Origin: Streptomyces violaceus
GTDB lineage: Bacteria; Actinomycetota; Actinomycetes; Streptomycetales; Streptomycetaceae
Assembly: GCA_000715635.1 (NCBI GenBank)
Contig: KL569107.1
Coordinates: forward strand, 16,810 to 22,283
DNA length: 5,474 nucleotides
Direction: 5' to 3'
A program made the translations under genes and the position numbers. The stretch's first letter is position 1; the number at the start of each line of letters is the position of its first letter. Under the pieces are notes generated by a model. The model saw only the letters and a program-made list of their open reading frames with translations, had not been told where the DNA came from and made no database searches. Below are positions 1-5,161 of the stretch, one piece after another.

Positions 1-545
1 GCGGCGGCTTCCGCTACTACTCGGTCGCCTCGTCCGTCCCGCGCAAGAACGCCGACACCTACCGCCTCAAGATCGACGGCCTGGTCGACCGCCCCACGAC
101 CTACACGCTGGACGCGTTGAAAGCCCTGCCGCAGACCCGGATGGTCCGCGACGTCCAGTGCGTCACCGGCTGGCGGGTCCCGGACACACCGTTCGAAGGC
201 GTGCGCCTCTCCCGGCTCCTCGACGCGGCCGGCGTACGCCCCACCGCGAAGGCGATCCGCTTCACCTGCTTCGACGGCACCTACACCGAGAGCCTCACCC
301 TCGCCCAGGCCCGCCGCGCGGACGTCCTGGTCGCCCTGCGCATGCAGGACAAGGACCTCGGCCACTCCCACGGCGGCCCGGTCCGCCTCTATGTGGCGCC
401 CATGTACTTCTACAAGTCCGCCAAGTGGCTCTCCGGTATCACCCTCACCGACGACGTCGAGCCGGGCTACTGGGAGGAGCGCGGCTACGACATCGACGCC
501 TGGGTGGGCCGCTCGAACGGACGCGACGATGCACCCACGAGCTGA
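1..545 (+). CDS. Molybdopterin-dependent oxidoreductase, sulfite-oxidase-like (5' partial)
   Basis: The reading frame is open from base 3 to a TGA at 543-545, giving 180 visible residues. The N-terminus lies outside the window. An internal TTG at 117 is not a credible start, because conserved sequence (FRYYSVASSVP, YRLKIDGLVDRP) continues upstream of it. The visible part is the sulfite oxidase-type Mo-cofactor domain. The motif DVQCVTGW includes Cys53 of the visible part, which by family knowledge would be the cysteine ligand of molybdenum. It is followed by FEGVRLSRLLDAAGV, FTCFDGTYTESL, and GGPVRLYVAPMYFYKSAKW near the C-terminus. Family members transfer oxygen atoms to or from small substrates such as sulfite or sulfoxides. 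The substrate cannot be told from this fragment. The downstream cytochrome gene overlaps its 3' end, so the two probably form one electron-transfer unit with the cytochrome as membrane redox partner. Export of this protein cannot be judged because any signal peptide is missing. The family assignment is firm and the reaction is unknown. Confidence 0.88.
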   Translation, partial: GGFRYYSVASSVPRKNADTYRLKIDGLVDRPTTYTLDALKALPQTRMVRDVQCVTGWRVPDTPFEGVRLSRLLDAAGVRPTAKAIRFTCFDGTYTESLTLAQARRADVLVALRMQDKDLGHSHGGPVRLYVAPMYFYKSAKWLSGITLTDDVEPGYWEERGYDIDAWVGRSNGRDDAPTS

Positions 546-1143
546 CACCGCGGCCGATGTCAGCCGCTTCACCCGGACCGAGCGCTGGATCCACCGCACG
601 ACGGCCGCCCTGATGGGCGTCTGCGTACTGACGGCGGCCTGCCTCTACGTCCCCCAGCTCGCCGAACTGGTGGGCCGCCGTGCCCTGGTCGTCACCCTTC
701 ACAAATGGTCAGGCCTCGCCCTGCCCCTCCCGGTCCTGGCAGGCCTCGCCTCCCGCGCCTTCCGAGCCGACCTGGGCCATCTCAACCGCTTCGGCCCGCA
801 CGACCGCACCTGGCTGCGCGCCGCCCTGCACCGCGACAAACGGCACGCCTCCCGCCCGGCCGCCAAGTTCAACGCCGGCCAGAAGATCTACGCGGCCTGG
901 ATCGCCGGAGCGACCCTAGTCATGCTCGCCACCGGCCTGATGATGTGGTTCACCCACCTCACCCCCCTGCTCTGGCGCACCAGCGCAACCTTCGTCCACG
1001 ACTGGCTGGCCCTCACCATCGGCATCGTCCTGGCCGGCCACATCGGCATGGCGGTGGCCGACCCGGAATCCCGCAGAGGTATGCGCACGGGCACGGTGAG
1101 CAAAGAGTGGGCGGACCGCCAGCACCCTCTATGGCGCCAGTAG
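529..1143 (+). CDS. Cytochrome b561-type membrane protein, haem-binding partner of the molybdoenzyme
   Basis: This encodes 204 residues, resembling bacterial b561 / formate-dehydrogenase gamma cytochromes. Four hydrophobic segments are visible at about residues 22-42, 52-75, 121-141 and 154-177. Histidines at or near their ends are candidate haem ligands: His22 (RWIHRTTA), His58 (LHKWSG), His157 (FVHDW) and His171 (AGHIGMA). Four such histidines would suit two b haems, which is an inference. The loop between helices 2 and 3 (about 76-120) is rich in Arg, Lys and His and probably cytoplasmic. I chose the ATG at 529 because it keeps the conserved RFTRTERWIHR stretch and has a weak GGA at 519-521. 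An ATG at 391 would overlap the upstream gene by 155 bp, and one at 613 would cut into helix 1. The start lies 17 nt inside the preceding gene, which suggests translational coupling. The likely role is electron exchange between the quinone pool and the adjacent molybdoenzyme, as YedZ/MsrQ does for YedY/MsrP, but with a different cytochrome family. Confidence 0.85.
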   Translation: MHPRADTAADVSRFTRTERWIHRTTAALMGVCVLTAACLYVPQLAELVGRRALVVTLHKWSGLALPLPVLAGLASRAFRADLGHLNRFGPHDRTWLRAALHRDKRHASRPAAKFNAGQKIYAAWIAGATLVMLATGLMMWFTHLTPLLWRTSATFVHDWLALTIGIVLAGHIGMAVADPESRRGMRTGTVSKEWADRQHPLWRQ

Positions 1144-1154
1144 TTGTCGGACCT

Positions 1155-1209
1155 CAGGGGCGCGGGGAACTGCGCGACAAGCCACAACGCACCCGCAGCC
1201 GCCCGCCGA
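1155..1209. repeat. Streptomyces intergenic repeat element between convergent genes
   Basis: The 75-bp gap between two convergent stop codons contains AGGGGCGCGGGGAACTGCGC followed by GACAAGCCACAACGCACCCGCAGCC. I recognise the first block from memory as a very common intergenic sequence in Streptomyces genomes, often found after gene ends. It contains CGCG (1161-1164) and CGCG (1173-1176) flanking an 8-nt GGGAACTG, so a short stem-loop is possible on either strand. Its position suits a weak bidirectional terminator for the cytochrome gene and idnD. No U-tract follows, so terminator function is an inference. The element boundaries are approximate. Confidence 0.6.
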
Positions 1210-1218
1210 CATCACCCC

Positions 1219-2250
1219 CTACGGCGCGACGTCAAAATCCAACAGCACCTTGCAAGACCGACTCCGATCAGCGGCCAGCGCAAACGCCGACTCGGCCTCC
1301 CCCACGGGAACCACCGCACTGACCAGCCCGTCGAACGCCGACTCCACCGCCAGCAACTCCAGCGCCGCGTCGAACTCCGTGTCGAAGCGGAACGCCCCCC
1401 GCAGCTCGATCTCCCGGCTCACCACAAGGTTCCCCGCGAACGGACTCTGTCCCGGCGGCAACATCCCCAACTGCACGACAACCCCACCGCGCCGCACCCG
1501 CCGCAGACACGTGTCAAGTCCCGCGGCCACTCCGGACGCCTCGATCGCCACGTCGACCTCATCGGGCCACCCGGCATCGTCGGGATCGTCGGCCCGGACA
1601 ACCGTGTCCGCACCGGCGACCCGGGCATACTCCAATGCCTCGGGCAGCAGGTCCGTCACGGTGACATGCGCCGCTCCCGCCGCCTTCGCCGCCGCGACCA
1701 CCAGACACCCGATCGGCCCGGCACCGGTCACCAGGACATGCCGCCCGGCCACGTCCCCGGCCCGCCGCACCGCGTGCAGCGCGACGGACAGCGGCTCGGC
1801 GAGCGCGGCCCGGCGCAGCTCCAGACCGCCCGGCAAGGCCCGCAACTGCTCACACGGCACGACCACCTGCGCCGCGAACCCGCCCTGCACATGCGGAAAA
1901 CGCGCCGCACTGCCCAGGTAGCTGGTGTCGCGGCACACGTTCCGCCGCCCGGCCGAGCACTCCGGGCACACCCCGCACGGGGTCGCCGGGTGCACGGCCA
2001 CGGCCGTACCCGGAGCCGGACCCGAGGCGCCGGCCCCGTACTCGAGCACCGTCCCGACGACCTCGTGCCCGAGCACCATCGGCTCCCTGAGCCGGAAGTC
2101 TCCGACGCCGCCGTGCCGCCAGTAGTGCAGATCGGACCCGCACACCCCGCCGTACCGGACGGCGACCAGCGCCTGCCCCGGCCCGGGCTCCGGAAGCGGC
2201 AACTCCGCGACCCGGAGGTCGTCCTGACCGTGAATCACACAACCCAGCAT
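1219..2250 (-). CDS. idnD: L-idonate 5-dehydrogenase (zinc-dependent MDR alcohol dehydrogenase)
   Basis: This encodes 343 residues, similar in length to E. coli IdnD. It should oxidise L-idonate to 5-keto-D-gluconate with reduction of NAD(P)+. Catalytic zinc ligands are Cys37 (GGVCGSDLHYW) and His62-Glu63 (MVLGHEV), with Glu152 in AEPL also conserved. Structural zinc cysteines are 92, 95, 98 and 106 (CGVCPECSAGRRNVC). The Rossmann motif is GAGPIG at 176-181, and Asp199 at the end of the second strand (VTVTD) favours NAD. Several segments match what I recall of E. coli IdnD, among them the GSA-x2-FPHV-x-GGF region, AEPL-x-VA-x-HA, CL-x3-R, VVQLGM and EIELRGAFRF-x-TEF. I therefore prefer IdnD over sorbitol or threonine dehydrogenase. 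The ATG at 2250 is fixed by a perfect AGGAGG 5 nt upstream. The open frame extends further upstream, but that part is a shadow of idnO. It is the last gene of the operon, 29 nt after idnO. Confidence 0.88.
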   Translation of the reverse strand: MLGCVIHGQDDLRVAELPLPEPGPGQALVAVRYGGVCGSDLHYWRHGGVGDFRLREPMVLGHEVVGTVLEYGAGASGPAPGTAVAVHPATPCGVCPECSAGRRNVCRDTSYLGSAARFPHVQGGFAAQVVVPCEQLRALPGGLELRRAALAEPLSVALHAVRRAGDVAGRHVLVTGAGPIGCLVVAAAKAAGAAHVTVTDLLPEALEYARVAGADTVVRADDPDDAGWPDEVDVAIEASGVAAGLDTCLRRVRRGGVVVQLGMLPPGQSPFAGNLVVSREIELRGAFRFDTEFDAALELLAVESAFDGLVSAVVPVGEAESAFALAADRSRSCKVLLDFDVAP

Positions 2251-2255
2251 CGAAA

Positions 2256-2261
2256 CCTCCT
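2256..2261 (-). promoter_or_regulatory. Strong ribosome binding site of idnD
   Basis: On the minus strand AGGAGG is followed by 5 nt (TTTCG) and ATG. It decides the idnD start against the longer open frame that continues upstream, and it is the best Shine-Dalgarno match in the operon. Confidence 0.85.
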
Positions 2262-2279
2262 GATCGGTCACGGCAATGG

Positions 2280-3044
2280 TCACAGCACGCTCGTCATGCC
2301 GCCGTCGACGTACAGCACCTGCCCGCTGATGAAGTCGGCGGCCGGGGAGGCGAGGAACAGCACCCCGCCCACCAGGTCCTGCGTACGGCCCCAGCGCCCG
2401 GCCGGGGTACGCCGCCGCACCCAGGCGCTGAACTCCTCGTCGTCGACGAGCGGCTTGGTCAGCTCGGTCTCGATGTAGCCCGGGCCGAGCCCGTTGACCT
2501 GCACTCCGCTCGGGCCCCAGTCCGCGCACATGCCCTTGGTGAGCATCTTCAGCGCGCCCTTGGTGGCGGCGTACGGCGCGATCCCGGGCCGTACTACCTC
2601 GCTCTGCAGCGAGCAGATATTGATGATCTTGCCGTGGCCGCGTTCCGTCATCCGGCGCGCCGCCTCACGGCCGGTCAGGAAGGCACTGGTCAGGTTGGTG
2701 TCCAGAATCCGGTGCCAGTCCGAGTCGGTGAACTCCAGCAGCGGGGCGCGCAGTTGCATGCCCGCGTTGTTGACGAGGATGTCGAGCGGGCCCACCCGCT
2801 CCTCGACCTCGGCGATCCCGTCCGCCACGGACGATCCGTCGGTCACGTCGAACGCGGCCGTGTGCACCTTGTCGCCGGGCAGCCCGGCGGCGGCCTCGGC
2901 CAGCCGGTCCTTGTCGCGTCCATTGAGGACGACCGTGCAGCCGGCTTCCGCCAGGCCACGGGCGAGGGCGAGTCCGATGCCCCGGCTGGAGCCGGTGACC
3001 AGGGCCGTACGGCCGCCGATGTCGAAGAGAGGGTGAGCCGTCAT
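2280..3044 (-). CDS. idnO: 5-keto-D-gluconate reductase (gluconate 5-dehydrogenase), SDR family
   Basis: This encodes 254 residues, the same length I recall for E. coli IdnO. It interconverts 5-keto-D-gluconate and D-gluconate. It is a classical short-chain dehydrogenase/reductase with TGSSRGIG at 17-24 (cofactor binding), NNAG at 92-95, and catalytic Asn117, Ser145, Tyr158 and Lys162 (YAATK). Segments INICSLQSEVVRPGIAPYAA, KMLTKGMCADW and RTPAGRWG closely follow IdnO/Gno proteins and separate it from other SDRs such as FabG. The end of the second strand reads NGRD with Arg43, which usually indicates NADPH preference. The ATG at 3044 precedes MTAHPLFDIGGRTALVTG, a normal SDR N-terminus. The open frame runs on to 4094 only as a shadow of gntP. 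It starts 14 nt after gntP ends, and the gntP stop codon lies within its Shine-Dalgarno region. It acts in the cytoplasm between IdnD and GntK. Confidence 0.9.
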   Translation of the reverse strand: MTAHPLFDIGGRTALVTGSSRGIGLALARGLAEAGCTVVLNGRDKDRLAEAAAGLPGDKVHTAAFDVTDGSSVADGIAEVEERVGPLDILVNNAGMQLRAPLLEFTDSDWHRILDTNLTSAFLTGREAARRMTERGHGKIINICSLQSEVVRPGIAPYAATKGALKMLTKGMCADWGPSGVQVNGLGPGYIETELTKPLVDDEEFSAWVRRRTPAGRWGRTQDLVGGVLFLASPAADFISGQVLYVDGGMTSVL

Positions 3045-3051
3045 CGCAGTG

Positions 3052-3060
3052 CCTACTCCT
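3052..3060 (-). promoter_or_regulatory. idnO ribosome binding site overlapping the gntP stop codon
   Basis: The minus-strand sequence TAGGAGTAGG begins with the gntP TAG stop (3061-3059). AGGAG at 3060-3056 lies 11 nt before the idnO ATG, and a second AGG at 3054-3052 lies 7 nt before it. A ribosome terminating on gntP would therefore stop on the idnO Shine-Dalgarno, which suggests coupled translation. Confidence 0.6.
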
Positions 3061-4456
3061 AAATCACCAGGGACAACAACAGGACGATGCCGCCGGCGAC
3101 CACCGAGATGATCGTCTCCATGACGGACCAGGTCTTGATGTTCTGGCCGACACTCAGCCCGAAGTACTCCTTCACCATCCAGAACCCGGCGTCGTTGACA
3201 TGGCTGAAGAAGAGCGAGCCGGCGCCGATGGCCAGGACGAGGAGGGCCGCGTGCGTGGTCGACATGTCGGCCGCGAGTGGGGCGACCAGACCGGCCGCCG
3301 AGACCGTCGCCACCGTCGCCGAACCGGTCGCCAGCCGGATCGCCACCGCGATCAGCCAGGCCAGCAGCAGTGCCGGGATCGACCAGTCCTCGGAGATCTC
3401 CAGGACCATCTGGCCCACGCCGGTGTCGATCAGCGTCTGCTTGAAGCCGCCGCCCGCGCCGACGATCAGCAGGATGCCCGCGATCGGCATGAGGCTCTTC
3501 TCGACGAGCGGCGATATCCGCTCCTTGGAGAACCCGGCGGGCCGCAGCAGCGTGAAGATGCCGACCAGCACCGAGGCGAGCAGCGCGATCATCGGGGCGC
3601 CGACGACGTCGAAGACGCGCTGGACCGGGTTCTCCGGGTCGTCCACGACGATGTCGACCAGCGCCTTGGCGAGCATGAGGATCACCGGCAGCAGGACCGT
3701 GAACAGCGTGGCGCCGAAGCCGGGGCGCTTCTCCAGGTCCTCGGAGGCGCGCTGCGGAATCATGTTGTCGGGGGCGGGCACGTCCACCCAGCGGGCCGCG
3801 TACTTCGAGAACACCGGACCGGCGATGATCACCGTGGGGATGGCGACGAGTACACCGAGCGCCAGCGTCACGCCGAGGTCGGCCCCGACCGCGTCGATCG
3901 CGACCAGCGGACCGGGGTGCGGCGGCACCAGGCCGTGCATCACGGACAGGCCCGCGAGCGCCGGGATGCCGATGCGCATCAGCGAGTAGTTGCCGCGCTT
4001 GGCGACCATCAGCACCACCGGGATCAGCAGCACGATGCCGACCTCGAAGAAGAGCGGCAGTCCGATCACTGAGGCGATCAGCACCATCGCCCACGGCATC
4101 GACCGCCCGCCGGCCTTCTCGAGGATGGTGTCGACGATCTGGTCGGCGCCTCCGGAGTCGGCGAGCATCTTGCCGAGGATCGCGCCGAGGGCGATCAGCA
4201 CGCCGACGCCCGCGACGGTGGTGCCGAGGCCGGCGCTGAAACTGAGGAGGACCTTGTCCAGCGGCGCCCCGGCGATCGCGCCGAGCGCCAGCGACCCGAT
4301 GGTCAGCGCCAGGAAGGCGTGCAGCTTGAACTTGGTGATGAGCAGAACGATGACGGCGATGCCCGCCAGGACGGCGATGCCCAGCTGCGCGTGCCCGGCC
4401 GAGGTGATCGGCTCGGGTGCGTCCGCTGCCAGCATCTCGACGCTGAGTCTGGTCAC
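3059..4456 (-). CDS. gntP: Gluconate:H+ symporter, GntP family (gluconate/idonate permease)
   Basis: This encodes 465 residues, slightly longer than typical GntP transporters because of a polar N-terminal extension of about 22 residues. It is an integral membrane protein with many hydrophobic helices from residue 25 to the C-terminus. Family-typical motifs are LGKMLADSGGAD (94-105), GLPLFFEVG (132-140), SVMHGLVPPHPGP (171-183), GAGGGFKQ (333-340), RLATGSATVA (374-383) and SHVNDAGFW (418-426). These give firm membership of the GntP/IdnT/DsdX group of proton symporters for sugar acids or D-serine. Sitting between gluconokinase and the idonate enzymes, it most likely imports gluconate, L-idonate or 5-ketogluconate. 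Which of these cannot be told from sequence. The GTG at 4456 is chosen because AAGGA lies 10 nt upstream. The alternative ATG at residue 8 has no Shine-Dalgarno. It begins 49 nt after the gntK stop, the widest gap inside the operon, and ends in the idnO ribosome binding site. Confidence 0.92.
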   Translation of the reverse strand: MTRLSVEMLAADAPEPITSAGHAQLGIAVLAGIAVIVLLITKFKLHAFLALTIGSLALGAIAGAPLDKVLLSFSAGLGTTVAGVGVLIALGAILGKMLADSGGADQIVDTILEKAGGRSMPWAMVLIASVIGLPLFFEVGIVLLIPVVLMVAKRGNYSLMRIGIPALAGLSVMHGLVPPHPGPLVAIDAVGADLGVTLALGVLVAIPTVIIAGPVFSKYAARWVDVPAPDNMIPQRASEDLEKRPGFGATLFTVLLPVILMLAKALVDIVVDDPENPVQRVFDVVGAPMIALLASVLVGIFTLLRPAGFSKERISPLVEKSLMPIAGILLIVGAGGGFKQTLIDTGVGQMVLEISEDWSIPALLLAWLIAVAIRLATGSATVATVSAAGLVAPLAADMSTTHAALLVLAIGAGSLFFSHVNDAGFWMVKEYFGLSVGQNIKTWSVMETIISVVAGGIVLLLSLVI

Positions 4457-4471
4457 GGGGGAGGTGTCCTT

Positions 4472-4505
4472 GGAGTGAGGGGACTCGTGGAAAGGGAGTG
4501 AGGGG
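4472..4505. repeat. 11-bp direct repeat in the gntK-gntP spacer
   Basis: GGAGTGAGGGG occurs exactly at 4472-4482 and again at 4495-4505 on the + strand, a 23-bp period with 12 nt between copies. In the mRNA this reads CCCCTCACTCC twice. One copy directly follows the gntK stop codon and the other directly precedes the gntP Shine-Dalgarno (AAGGA, 4471-4467). The function is unknown. It may be a small tandem duplication or an RNA element affecting gntP translation. Confidence 0.6.
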
Positions 4506-5024
4506 CTACTGGACGGGCTCGGGAAGATCCTCGAGCGCGTTCGCCGCCCGTTCGGTGATCTCCTCCGGGCTGCCCAGGACGTCCACGCCGACCCCCGCCT
4601 CGTCGCTCTCCAGCGGCTGGAGCGTGGCGAACTGGGAGTCGAGCAGCGCCGTGGGCATGAAGTGGCCCTCTCGGTGCGACATCCGGTCCTCGATCAGCGC
4701 GCGGTCACCGGTGAGGTGCACGAAGACCACGCCGGGCGCGGCGGCCCGCAGCCGGTCGCGGTACGACCGCTTCAGCGCCGAGCAGCTGACCACCCCGCCG
4801 AGTCCGGCCCGTCCGTGCGCCCACTCGCCGATGGCGTCCAGCCAGGGCCAGCGGTCCTCGTCAGTGAGGGGCGTACCGGCCGACATCTTGGCGATGTTGG
4901 CCTGCGGGTGGAAGTCGTCGCCCTCGGCGTACGGAACGCCGAGCCGGGCTGCGAGCAGGGGACCGATGGTGGTCTTGCCGGTGCCCGCGACGCCCATGAC
5001 CACGACGACGTGGGGGGTGTTCAT
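4506..5024 (-). CDS. gntK: Gluconokinase, P-loop (GntK/IdnK) type
   Basis: This encodes 172 residues, close to the roughly 175 of E. coli GntK. It phosphorylates D-gluconate with ATP to 6-phosphogluconate, feeding the pentose phosphate pathway. The Walker A motif GVAGTGKTT is at residues 11-19. GDDFHPQANIAKMSAGTPL at 35-53 is the hallmark substrate-side segment of this family, followed by DEDRWPWL at 55-62. Further family segments are SCSALKRSYRDRLR and VFVHLTGDRALIEDRMSHREGHFMP. This is the small NMP-kinase-like family, unrelated to the larger FGGY gluconate kinases of Bacillus gnt operons. The ATG at 5024 has GAGG 5 nt upstream and begins directly at the first beta-strand (HVVVVMGV). The open frame continues upstream to 5114 only through the control region. 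It is the first gene of the operon, divergent from the GntR gene. The GntR protein and the palindromes upstream are the likely controls. Confidence 0.94.
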   Translation of the reverse strand: MNTPHVVVVMGVAGTGKTTIGPLLAARLGVPYAEGDDFHPQANIAKMSAGTPLTDEDRWPWLDAIGEWAHGRAGLGGVVSCSALKRSYRDRLRAAAPGVVFVHLTGDRALIEDRMSHREGHFMPTALLDSQFATLQPLESDEAGVGVDVLGSPEEITERAANALEDLPEPVQ

Positions 5025-5048
5025 CGCTGCCTCACTGTCTGCTGTCTT

Positions 5049-5069
5049 CGTCGACACGTGATGTCGACG
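5049..5069. promoter_or_regulatory. 21-bp palindrome upstream of gntK (operator or leader hairpin)
   Basis: Two perfect 8-bp arms, CGTCGACA (5049-5056) and TGTCGACG (5062-5069), flank the 5-nt spacer CGTGA. It ends 25 bp before the gntK start codon and lies just upstream of its Shine-Dalgarno. As DNA it is a good candidate repressor operator. If transcribed it would fold into a stable GC-rich hairpin in the gntK leader. Which of the two applies cannot be decided from sequence. Confidence 0.6.
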
Positions 5070-5081
5070 CAACTGAAACCC

Positions 5082-5097
5082 ATTAGGTACGACTAAT
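5082..5097. promoter_or_regulatory. Candidate GntR operator 1 (ATTAG-N6-CTAAT)
   Basis: ATTAG and CTAAT form a perfect 5-bp inverted repeat around GTACGA. On either strand the site matches the FadR-type consensus T-N-GT-N3-AC-N-A at five of six fixed positions (core GTACGAC at 5087-5093). The GGTAC portion also resembles the gluconate-responsive GntR1/GntR2 site of Corynebacterium glutamicum as I remember it. A role as operator for the adjacent GntR protein is an inference. Confidence 0.5.
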
Positions 5098-5116
5098 TCA
5101 AGAGGTCGTGACAAAT

Positions 5117-5127
5117 AAGTCTGACTT
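5117..5127. promoter_or_regulatory. Candidate GntR operator 2 (AAGTC-T-GACTT)
   Basis: AAGTC and GACTT form a perfect 11-bp palindrome centred on 5122, and pairing continues beyond one mismatched pair to 5114-5130. The core GTCTGAC fits the GT-N3-AC core of FadR-type operators. An overlapping repeat, GACAAA (5110-5115) with TTTGTC (5128-5133), surrounds it. It lies about 35 bp upstream of the gntR start codon, where a bound protein could block transcription of gntR. Confidence 0.45.
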
Positions 5128-5161
5128 TTTGTCTCCGTGATCTACCCCGTACGCTGAGTAC

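Larger units (their letters stand above)
5025..5161. promoter_or_regulatory. Divergent gntK / gntR control region
   Basis: This 137-bp gap between the divergent starts is clearly richer in A and T than the rest of the window, especially 5080-5135, as expected for promoters. It must hold the promoters for the gntK operon and for gntR. It contains three inverted-repeat elements listed separately. I found no convincing -35/-10 pair for gntK. A weak candidate for gntR is TTGTCT (5129-5134) with TACGCT (5150-5155), but their spacing is only 15 bp. Confidence 0.75.

Noticed and set aside
391..528. Longer N-terminus for the cytochrome gene starting at 391
   Set aside because: It would overlap the conserved 3' end of the molybdoenzyme gene by 155 bp and add Ser/Thr/Pro-rich sequence not expected in this cytochrome family.
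1144..2478. 444-codon open frame on the + strand
   Set aside because: It lies antisense to idnD and part of idnO. Its product is Arg/Pro/His-rich with no recognisable domain, as expected from the mirror frame of a GC-rich gene, while the minus-strand genes have full catalytic motifs.
2251..2529. Upstream extension of the idnD reading frame
   Set aside because: It overlaps idnO in another frame, and a perfect AGGAGG lies 5 nt before the ATG at 2250.
3200..4072. 290-codon + strand open frame rich in Asp, Arg, Gln and His
   Set aside because: It is antisense to gntP, and its composition is what the complement of a hydrophobic membrane gene produces. No start signal or domain is recognisable.
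3045..4094. Upstream extension of the idnO reading frame to 604 codons
   Set aside because: It overlaps gntP in another frame and translates to low-complexity Arg/Gly/Ala-rich sequence. The SDR N-terminus and a ribosome binding site fix the start at 3044.
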